From the NCBI GenBank assembly GCA_014647935.1, contig BMQD01000011.1, forward strand, positions 1 to 64,000: DNA of 64,000 nucleotides, given 5' to 3'. The notes beneath the pieces are model-generated. The model did no database searches. It had not been told where the DNA came from and saw nothing but the letters and a program-made list of their open reading frames with translations. This document shows positions 57,988 to 64,000 of this stretch, piece by piece. Both the position numbers and the translations under genes were made by a program. Each line of letters starts with the position of its first letter. The first letter of the stretch is position 1. Source of the stretch: Planomonospora parontospora. GTDB lineage: Bacteria > Actinomycetota > Actinomycetes > Streptosporangiales > Streptosporangiaceae.

Positions 57988-59121
57988 ATGAGGACACCAC
58001 AGCTTGCGGACACGGCCGGCGCCGCCCCCCACGGCCTCGACGACGTGATCGAGGTCGGCGGCCTGCGGCAGAAGTACGGCGACTTCGAGGCCGTGCGCGG
58101 GATCTCCTTCACCGTCCCCCGGGGGGAGGTCTTCGCCCTGCTCGGCACCAACGGCGCCGGGAAGACCACCACGATGGAGGTCCTGGAGGGCTTCACGCCC
58201 GCGACCGACGGCACCGTGCGCGTCCTCGGCCTCGACCCGGTGCGGCAGCAGCGCGAGCTCCGGCCCCGGGTGGGCATCATGCTGCAGGAAGGCGGGTTCC
58301 TCGGCGACCTCACCGTCGCCGAGACGGTGGACCTGTGGAAGGGGCTGAGTGAGGACGCCGGCCGCCCGGTCACCCTGTCCGGCGGCGCCGAGCTGCCCGG
58401 CCGCCTCACCCTCATGGGCCGGGTGCGCGGGGTGGACCGGGCGACCATGGGCGCGCTGGAGCTGGTGGGCCTGGAGAGCAAGGCGCGGGTCAAGGTCAAG
58501 CAGCTCTCCGGCGGGCAGAAGCGCCGGCTGGACCTCGCGCTCGCGGTGCTCTCGGCGCCCGAGGTGCTCTTCCTGGACGAGCCGACCACCGGGATGGACC
58601 CCGAGGCGCGCCGGACCACGTGGAAGGTGATCGAGGACCTGCGGGACGCCGGCACCTCCGTGCTGCTGACCACGCACTACCTGGAGGAGGCCGAGCGCCT
58701 CGCCACCCGGCTCGCGATCATGCACGAGGGCCGGATCCACACCCACGGCACGGTCGAGGAGGTGGTGGCCACCTCCGGCGACCGCATCGCCTTCCGGCTC
58801 CCCGGCACCGCCTGGACCTTCGGCGACCTGCCGGTGCTGGACGGCGTCACACCGGTGCTCACCTACGCGGGCGGCGGCGACGGAACGGCCGCCCGGTCCG
58901 TCACCGCATCCTCCACCGCATCCTCCACTGTGCCCTCCACCGGGCCCTTCACCGAGGTCGTCTACACCCTGACCGGCGCCGACACCGAGACCCGCGCGCA
59001 CGCCGCGCTCCGCCCGCTGATGGCCTGGGCCGACGGCCGGGGCGCGGCCCTGGAGCGGCTGGCCGTGCGCCGGGGGACCCTGGAGGACGTCTTCATGCGG
59101 GTGGTCGGGGAGCAGCGGTGA
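57988..59121 (+). CDS. ABC transporter ATP-binding protein
   Basis: A 377-residue ATPase. Walker A LLGTNGAGKTTTME (about residues 50-63), a Q-loop in IMLQEGGF, signature VKQLSGGQKRRLDLAL, Walker B VLFLDEPTTGMDP and H-loop LLTTHYLEEAERLA. A 110-residue C-terminal extension includes a Thr/Ser-rich stretch with a 12-bp repeat (TASSTASST). It exports with the permease at 59177. Operon with the kinase and regulator, downstream of the palindrome at 57892. Confidence 0.93.
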   Translation: MRTPQLADTAGAAPHGLDDVIEVGGLRQKYGDFEAVRGISFTVPRGEVFALLGTNGAGKTTTMEVLEGFTPATDGTVRVLGLDPVRQQRELRPRVGIMLQEGGFLGDLTVAETVDLWKGLSEDAGRPVTLSGGAELPGRLTLMGRVRGVDRATMGALELVGLESKARVKVKQLSGGQKRRLDLALAVLSAPEVLFLDEPTTGMDPEARRTTWKVIEDLRDAGTSVLLTTHYLEEAERLATRLAIMHEGRIHTHGTVEEVVATSGDRIAFRLPGTAWTFGDLPVLDGVTPVLTYAGGGDGTAARSVTASSTASSTVPSTGPFTEVVYTLTGADTETRAHAALRPLMAWADGRGAALERLAVRRGTLEDVFMRVVGEQR

Positions 59122-59176
59122 GAGCGGCATACCGGGAACGAGTCGTCCACGTATCGACGGGAAGCGGGAAGTGACC

Positions 59177-59974
59177 ATGAAGACCGACGTTCTGCACGCC
59201 GTACGGCTGGCGAGGCTCGACCTGACCCTGGTGGCCAGGAACACCACCGTCTTGTTCAACGTGCTGCTGCTCCCGCTCCTGATGGCCTGGATGTTCACCG
59301 GGGCGCAGGGCGGCGCGGAGGTCGCCGGGGTGCCGGGCGGAGCCTTCGTCCTGACCGGCGTGCCCGGCCTGATGCTGGGCTTCGCGGTCTTCATCAACCT
59401 GGTGAACTCCTTCACGGCCCGCCGGGAGGAGCTGGTGCTCAAGCGGCTGCGCGGGGGCCAGCCGTCCGCCCTGGCGGTCATGGCCGGCAGCGGGCTCGGC
59501 GCGCTGGCGCTCCTGCTCGGCCAGATGGTGCTGCTGGGGATCTGGCTGCACCGGACCGAGGGGGTCCTCCCGGCCAACGTGCCGCTGATCCTGCTCGCCG
59601 CGGTGCTGGGCGTCATCGTGTTCGGCCTGCTGGCCGCGGCCTTCTCCGGCCTGACGCCGAACGCCGAGATGGCCCAGATCACCGTGTTGCCGGTGCTGAT
59701 GGTCATGCTGCTCGGCGCGCCGATCGCGTTCCCCCTCGACGTGCTGCCCGGCCCGCTGGGCACGGTGTCCGGCCTGCTCCCGGTGACCCCGGTGGTGGAG
59801 ATGATGCGCACCGGCTTCCTCGGCGCGGACCACTTCTCCAGCGGCGGCGAGGCGCTGAGCACGGCCGGGCAGTGGGTGGCCGCGCTGCCCTCGATCGGGA
59901 TCATGGTCGTCTGGATCGGGGTGACCGGGCTGCTGGCCAGGTGGCTGTTCCGGTGGGAACCCCGGCACGGCTAA
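59177..59974 (+). CDS. ABC-2-type transporter permease
   Basis: A 265-residue permease with six membrane segments (TTVLFNVLLLPLLMAWMF, FVLTGVPGLMLGFAVFINLVNSF, LALLLGQMVLLGIWL, LILLAAVLGVIVFGLLAAAFSGL, ITVLPVLMVMLLGAPIAFPL, and IMVVWIGVTGLLARWLF) and the RREELVLKRLRGG loop typical of this family. ATG at 59177 is used rather than the GTG at 59171 because of ribosome-binding-site spacing. Confidence 0.9.
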   Translation: MKTDVLHAVRLARLDLTLVARNTTVLFNVLLLPLLMAWMFTGAQGGAEVAGVPGGAFVLTGVPGLMLGFAVFINLVNSFTARREELVLKRLRGGQPSALAVMAGSGLGALALLLGQMVLLGIWLHRTEGVLPANVPLILLAAVLGVIVFGLLAAAFSGLTPNAEMAQITVLPVLMVMLLGAPIAFPLDVLPGPLGTVSGLLPVTPVVEMMRTGFLGADHFSSGGEALSTAGQWVAALPSIGIMVVWIGVTGLLARWLFRWEPRHG

Positions 59975-59987
59975 CGTTGGTCGCCGG

Positions 59988-61208
59988 ATGACGACGAACA
60001 CGACGGAAGAACAGGGGACGGGGCGCCTGAGGCGCCTCGTCCCCGCGGCGCTGCCCCGGCGTCGCACGCGCTCACAGGTCGAACGGCTCCGCCGGCTGAC
60101 CGCCTGGATGCTCGGCATCGGGATCTTCCTGGCCTGGGTCGGCCCGCTCGGCTGGTTCGCCAACAGCACCTGGCCGGTCCCGGTTCTCTCCTGGAGCCTC
60201 GGGCTGCTGGGCCTGGCGGTCTTCACCGTGCTCCAGACACGGATGATCAGGGCCGCCCTGGACGGAGCCACCGCCTACCGGGAGACCGCCGCCTCGGGCG
60301 CGGTGGCGCTGGCCGTGCTGCTGGTCCAGGACGGCCACCTGCTGGCCTGGGGGCTGATCGCCCCGGCGTGGGCGTCGGGCGCGGCACTGGTGCTGAACCG
60401 GTCCGCCACGTTCGCGGCCACCGTCGTGGCGACGGCGGCCGGGCTGTACCTCATGTGGCCGGACGCCTGGGCGGCCTTCTACCCGGACCAGGAGACGTTC
60501 GGCGGCGCGATCGGCGGCTACGTGGCGGCGTCGCTGACCGTGCCGTGGATGAACCGGTTCCAGCTCTGGTTCTGGGAGGTGGTCCGGGCCGCGGAGGCCG
60601 GCAAGGCGGCCCAGGCGCAGCTGGCCGTGACCGAGGAGCGGCTCCGCTTCGCCCGCGACCTGCACGACCTGGTCGGGCACAGCCTCTCCGCGATCGCGCT
60701 CAAGAGCGAGGTGGCGGCCAAGCTGGCGAAGAGCGACACCGGCCGCGCCGCGGCCGAGATGGACGCGGTGCGGGGGCTGGCCCGGGAGGCGCTGAAGGAG
60801 ATCCGCACGGCGGTGCGCGGCTACCGGACGGTCGACCTGGAGGCCGAGCTGCGCAGCATGACCGCGGTGCTGGAGGCGGGCGGCATCCGCTGCGCCCTGG
60901 AGGCGCCGCCGGACGGCTTGCCGGAGGAGGAGGCCACCCTGCTGGCCTGGGTGGCCCGCGAGGGCACCACCAACGTGCTGCGGCACAGCTCGGCGACCCG
61001 CTGCCGGATCTCCGTCACGGTGCACGGCGGCACGGCGGTGCTGGAGATGGTCAACGACGGCGTGACCGGGACGGGCGTCCGCGGCGGCACGGGCCTGATC
61101 GGTCTGTCGGAGCGGCTGGCGCCCGCCGGCGGCACGGTCACCGCCGGACCCGGGAGACCGGGGGAGTTCAGGCTGCGGGCGACGGTCCCGCTGGAGGGAG
61201 CACGATGA
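59988..61208 (+). CDS. Sensor histidine kinase (DesK-like)
   Basis: A 406-residue membrane kinase. About six hydrophobic segments in residues 40-190, then a helix with the phospho-histidine in FARDLHDLVGHSLSAIALKSEVAA (HisKA_3). HATPase motifs are AWVAREGTTNVLRHSSATR and VRGGTGLIGLSERLAPAGG. It is likely to sense membrane or cell-envelope state and signal to the regulator, whose start overlaps its stop. Begins 13 bases after the permease. Confidence 0.93.
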   Translation: MTTNTTEEQGTGRLRRLVPAALPRRRTRSQVERLRRLTAWMLGIGIFLAWVGPLGWFANSTWPVPVLSWSLGLLGLAVFTVLQTRMIRAALDGATAYRETAASGAVALAVLLVQDGHLLAWGLIAPAWASGAALVLNRSATFAATVVATAAGLYLMWPDAWAAFYPDQETFGGAIGGYVAASLTVPWMNRFQLWFWEVVRAAEAGKAAQAQLAVTEERLRFARDLHDLVGHSLSAIALKSEVAAKLAKSDTGRAAAEMDAVRGLAREALKEIRTAVRGYRTVDLEAELRSMTAVLEAGGIRCALEAPPDGLPEEEATLLAWVAREGTTNVLRHSSATRCRISVTVHGGTAVLEMVNDGVTGTGVRGGTGLIGLSERLAPAGGTVTAGPGRPGEFRLRATVPLEGAR

Positions 61209-61798
61209 TCCGGGTCCTGCTGGCCGACGACGAGCACCTGATCCGCGAGGCGATCGCCACGCTGCTCGGGCTGGAGCCGGACATCGAGGTGGCGGCCCAG
61301 GTGTCCAGGGGCGACCACGTGGCGCAGGCCGTACGGGAGCACGCTCCCGACGTGATCGTGCTGGACATCGAGATGCCGGGCATGGACGGGCTGAGCGTGG
61401 CCGAGACGCTGCCGGGGCACGCCGTGCTGATGCTGACCAGCTTCGGGCGGCCCGGCTACCTGCGGCGGGCGCTGGCGGCGGGGGTGCGCGGCTTCGTGCC
61501 CAAGGACGCCTCCTCCGACGAGCTGGCGGCGGCGATCCGCAAGGTCCATGCGGGAGGGCGCTACCTCGACCCGGAGATGGCCGCCTCGGCGATGATGGCG
61601 GGGGAGAGCCCGCTCACCGACCGGGAGCGGGACGCGCTGGCGCAGGCGGCGCGGGGCGCCTCGGTCGGGGAGATCGCGGCCGCGCTCCACCTCACCGAGG
61701 GCACCGTCCGCAACTACCTGTCCAGCGCGATCACCAAGCTGGGCGCCGCCAACCGGATCACCGCCATCCGGGCCGCCCAGGAGAAGGGCTGGCTCTGA
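61205..61798 (+). CDS. NarL/LuxR-type response regulator
   Basis: A 197-residue DNA-binding response regulator. Receiver with D8/D9, phospho-acceptor D54 (VIVLDIEMPGMDG) and the lysine in FVPKDASS. LuxR helix-turn-helix LTDRERDALAQAARGASVGEIAAALHLTEGTVRNYLSSAITKL. ATGA overlap with the kinase. Its probable target is the palindrome at 57892-57907 in front of its own operon (inference). Confidence 0.94.
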   Translation: MIRVLLADDEHLIREAIATLLGLEPDIEVAAQVSRGDHVAQAVREHAPDVIVLDIEMPGMDGLSVAETLPGHAVLMLTSFGRPGYLRRALAAGVRGFVPKDASSDELAAAIRKVHAGGRYLDPEMAASAMMAGESPLTDRERDALAQAARGASVGEIAAALHLTEGTVRNYLSSAITKLGAANRITAIRAAQEKGWL

Positions 61799-61813
61799 CC
61801 GGCGGTCCCGGGC

Positions 61814-61901
61814 TCAGCCGGTCGGGGACCGGCGGAAGATGTGCATGGCCGTGCCGGTCAGCCGACCAGGGACCGGCGGAAGATGTGCACGGCCGTGCCG
61901 A
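61814..61901. repeat. 44-bp tandem duplication of the tetR 3' end
   Basis: 61814-61857 and 61858-61901 are near-identical 44-bp copies. The distal copy still encodes a HIFRRS-type C-terminus with a stop in another frame, so it is duplicated coding sequence, now outside the gene. Each copy contains a GCCGGTC/GACCGGC-like hairpin that could terminate the convergent operon. Confidence 0.85.
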
Positions 61902-62463
61902 CCAGCTGGTCGACCGGGGGCGGGTCGGCGGCCAGCGTCCACTCGATGAGCAGCTCCTGGACCACGCCGAGCAGGCCGAGCACGACCAGGCGCGGCTCCA
62001 CCCCGCCCTTCTCCGGCAGTTCGAAGAGGCTGGTCTCCAGGATCTGGCAGAAGGCCGCCGAGGTCTGCTGTCGGGACGCGGTGAAGCCGTCGTCGGCCCG
62101 CCGTACCTCCAGGTACATGATCCGGGCCCGGCGCCTGTCCCCGGTGATGAACCGGATGTACTCCGAGATGCCCGCCTCGATCCGGTCGGGCAGCGTGTCG
62201 GGAGCCCGCTCGACGGCCTTGGCCACCGTCTCCAGGGTCTCCCGCACGCACCGGTCGTACACCACCAGCATCAGCTCGTCGCGGCTCTCGAAGCACTCGT
62301 AGAACGCGCGGTTGGAGATGCGCGCGACGGTGCAGAGCTTCTCGATCGTGGTGTCGGGGAAGCCCAGCTCGGAGTAGAGGACGTAGGCCGCCGAGATCAG
62401 CCGCTCCCGGCGTTCCGCCAACCGCTCCTCTGCCGACATTCCCCTATAGGATCGGCCATTCAT
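61858..62463 (-). CDS. TetR-family transcriptional regulator
   Basis: A 201-residue repressor-type protein. N-terminal helix-turn-helix (RERLISAAYVLYSELGFPDTTIEKLCTVARISNRAFYECFESRDELM, residues ~15-62). The remaining helices form the ligand-binding domain. Start chosen at the ATG at 62463 (MNGRSYRGMSAEERLAERR) with GAGGG upstream; a frame extending to 62517 is less likely. It is next to, and transcribed in the same direction as, the aldehyde dehydrogenase gene, and may control it (inference). Confidence 0.9.
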   Translation of the reverse strand: MNGRSYRGMSAEERLAERRERLISAAYVLYSELGFPDTTIEKLCTVARISNRAFYECFESRDELMLVVYDRCVRETLETVAKAVERAPDTLPDRIEAGISEYIRFITGDRRRARIMYLEVRRADDGFTASRQQTSAAFCQILETSLFELPEKGGVEPRLVVLGLLGVVQELLIEWTLAADPPPVDQLVGTAVHIFRRSLVG

Positions 62464-62585
62464 GCAAGCCCTCGCTGCGGGGGAGGGCTTGACAAGTCCA
62501 CGCATATTCGCTTCCACCTCATGATCTTTGCTCCCCGAACCAACTATTATGGGTGCAAGATCCTTTTCATGGAAGAGGGAATGCC

Positions 62586-64000
62586 CTATCTCTTCCGGCG
62601 ACCATGCAAGAAAGTCACAATTTTCACCAGCTGGTCAAGCTCCTTCTGCCCGCGGTCGAACGAGGTGAGGTTCATCCCGGGCAGGGCGAAGCGCTGCCGG
62701 GCGATCGCCTTGGGCCGGGCGAACTCGCGCAGGCCGTCCGCGCCGTGGATCCGGCCGAAGCCGGAGTCGCCGAGACCGCCGAAGGGCAGGGCGGGCACCG
62801 AGGCGAAGGAGATGACCGAGTTGATCGCGGTCATCCCGCTGCGCATCCGGCGCGCGAGCTCCACCGCCCGCCGCGCGTCGCCCGAGAAGACCGTCCCGGC
62901 CAGGCCGTACGCGCTGGCGTTGGCCCGCTCCAGCGCCTCCTCCGCGTCGGCGACGCGCTTGACCGTCACCGTCGGGCCGAACGTCTCCTCGCGGACCGCC
63001 GGGGAGTCCTCCGGCACGTCCTCCACGATCACCGGGTCCACGTACGGCGCGCGCACCGACTCCGGCCCGCCCACCACGGCGCGGCCGCGCGCGACGGCGT
63101 CGTCGATGTGCCGCCGGATGACGTCGAGCTGCGCGGGCATGGTGATCGGGCCGTAGTCCTCACCCGCCCTGATCGCGGCGGCCCGCCCGGTCAGCTCCCG
63201 CATGAACGCGTCGTAGACCGCGTCCACCACGTAGACCCGCTCCACCCCGGCGCAGGTCTGCCCGGCGTTGGACATCGCGCCCCACAGCGCCGCGTCCGCC
63301 GCCGCCCGCACGTCCGCGTCGGCGTCCACGATCAGCGCGTCCTTGCCGCCGCACTCGGCGACCAGCGGAGTCAGGTTCGCCGCGCACGCGGTCATCACCC
63401 GCTTGGCGGTGGCGGTGGAGCCGGTGAACGCGATCTTCTGCACCCCCGGGTCGCCCGCGAGGGCGGCGCCCGTCTCGCCCAGGCCGGTCACCGTGCGGAA
63501 CACCGGCTGCTCGGGCACGGACTCGGCGAACAGCTCGGCGAGCAGGGCCCCCGTCCCCGGCGTCAGCTCGCTCGGCTTGAACACCACCGCGTTCCCCGCG
63601 GCCAGCGCGTAGGCGATCGAGCCCATCGGGGTGAACACCGGGTAGTTCCACGGCCCGATGACCCCCACGACGCCCAGCGGCTGGTACTCCAGCGTGGCCG
63701 CGAGGTTGGCGCCGACCAGGCCGGGGAAGACGCGGCGCGGGCCGAGGACCCGGCGCGCGTTGCGGGCCGCCCAGTCGAGGTGGACGACGGTCAGGACCAC
63801 CTCCAGCACGGCGTCGGCCTTCGGCTTGCCCGTCTCGCGGTGGACCGTCTCGGCGATCCGGGCGAGGTCGCGGGTGACGACCGCCTTGTAGTCGAGCAGC
63901 CGCCGCCTGCGCTCGGCCCGGCTCAGCCCGCCCCACCACCGCGCGGCGCGCCCGGCCTCGGCCACGGCCGCGCGCACGGCCGCGGCGTCGTGGATCGGAT
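62586..64000 (-). CDS. Aldehyde dehydrogenase, 5' end beyond the window
   Basis: NAD(P)-dependent aldehyde oxidation; at least 471 residues visible, the N-terminus lies past base 64000 because the frame stays open (GCC GCG GCC GAC CAC). Motifs in order: GVIGPWNYPVFTPMGSIAYALAAGNAVVFKPSE, the glycine motif IAFTGSTATAKRVM, the catalytic glutamate in LVAECGGKDALIV, the catalytic cysteine in NAGQTCAGVERVYV and the C-terminal ALPFGGLGDSGFGRIHGADGL. The substrate is not evident. It lies upstream of tetR on the same strand. Confidence 0.93.
   Translation of the reverse strand, partial: PIHDAAAVRAAVAEAGRAARWWGGLSRAERRRRLLDYKAVVTRDLARIAETVHRETGKPKADAVLEVVLTVVHLDWAARNARRVLGPRRVFPGLVGANLAATLEYQPLGVVGVIGPWNYPVFTPMGSIAYALAAGNAVVFKPSELTPGTGALLAELFAESVPEQPVFRTVTGLGETGAALAGDPGVQKIAFTGSTATAKRVMTACAANLTPLVAECGGKDALIVDADADVRAAADAALWGAMSNAGQTCAGVERVYVVDAVYDAFMRELTGRAAAIRAGEDYGPITMPAQLDVIRRHIDDAVARGRAVVGGPESVRAPYVDPVIVEDVPEDSPAVREETFGPTVTVKRVADAEEALERANASAYGLAGTVFSGDARRAVELARRMRSGMTAINSVISFASVPALPFGGLGDSGFGRIHGADGLREFARPKAIARQRFALPGMNLTSFDRGQKELDQLVKIVTFLHGRRKR

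Overview
The window is about 64 kb of very GC-rich DNA with tightly packed genes, many GTG starts, four-base ATGA/GTGA gene overlaps and TAnnnT -10 elements, all typical of actinobacteria. The central gene order (an ArgS-like nrtL, lysA, hom, thrC, thrB, rho, rpmE, prfA, prmC, a YwlC-type threonylcarbamoyl-AMP synthase, glyA, a WecA-like transferase, then the F1F0 ATP synthase operon) is the conserved arrangement of Streptomyces and its relatives. Gene content and style suggest a Streptosporangiales member (Streptosporangium/Nonomuraea-like). The order-level placement is inference.

Left part (1-20.3 kb) is accessory. It holds a NarL-type two-component system divergent from an ABC exporter pair. 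Trehalose synthase (treS) follows, with an 11-bp tandem repeat running through its stop codon. A vapBC toxin-antitoxin pair comes next. Then there is an unusual cluster: a 26-residue peptide gene with its own promoter, a stand-alone TPR protein, an EntS-like MFS transporter, a second TPR protein with a degenerate NTPase-like N-terminus, and a CehA/McbA-type PHP metallohydrolase. After that come a polytopic membrane protein preceded by a coupled mini-ORF, a second NarL-type two-component system, and a divergent pair made of an asparagine-synthase-like protein and a coiled-coil glycosyltransferase-like protein.

Middle part (20.3-54.5 kb) is the conserved housekeeping block. lysA and hom overlap and end in a very strong terminator. 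The usual hom-thrC-thrB continuity is broken by about 6 kb carrying a secreted polysaccharide deacetylase and three GT2-type glycosyltransferases, two of them tail-to-tail paralogues. thrC, thrB and rho (long leader, RGE-rich N-terminal extension), rpmE, prfA, prmC and tsaC follow, then a LytR-CpsA-Psr protein, an unknown repetitive pair, glyA, wecA, and atpI-atpZ-atpBEFHAGDC with a DUF2550 protein. A PduO-type corrinoid adenosyltransferase closes the block.

Right part (54.5-64 kb) has a tricorn protease homologue with a leaderless-type promoter. It is followed by an operon of ABC ATPase, permease, histidine kinase and response regulator behind a perfect CATGACA-TC-TGTCATG palindrome, a convergent TetR regulator whose 3' end is tandemly duplicated, and an aldehyde dehydrogenase cut by the window end.

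The window carries three NarL/LuxR-type two-component systems, two of them tied to ABC transporters. The most promising undescribed system is the peptide/TPR/MFS/TPR/PHP cluster at 6.7-13.3 kb. No rRNA, tRNA, insertion sequence or CRISPR array was seen.
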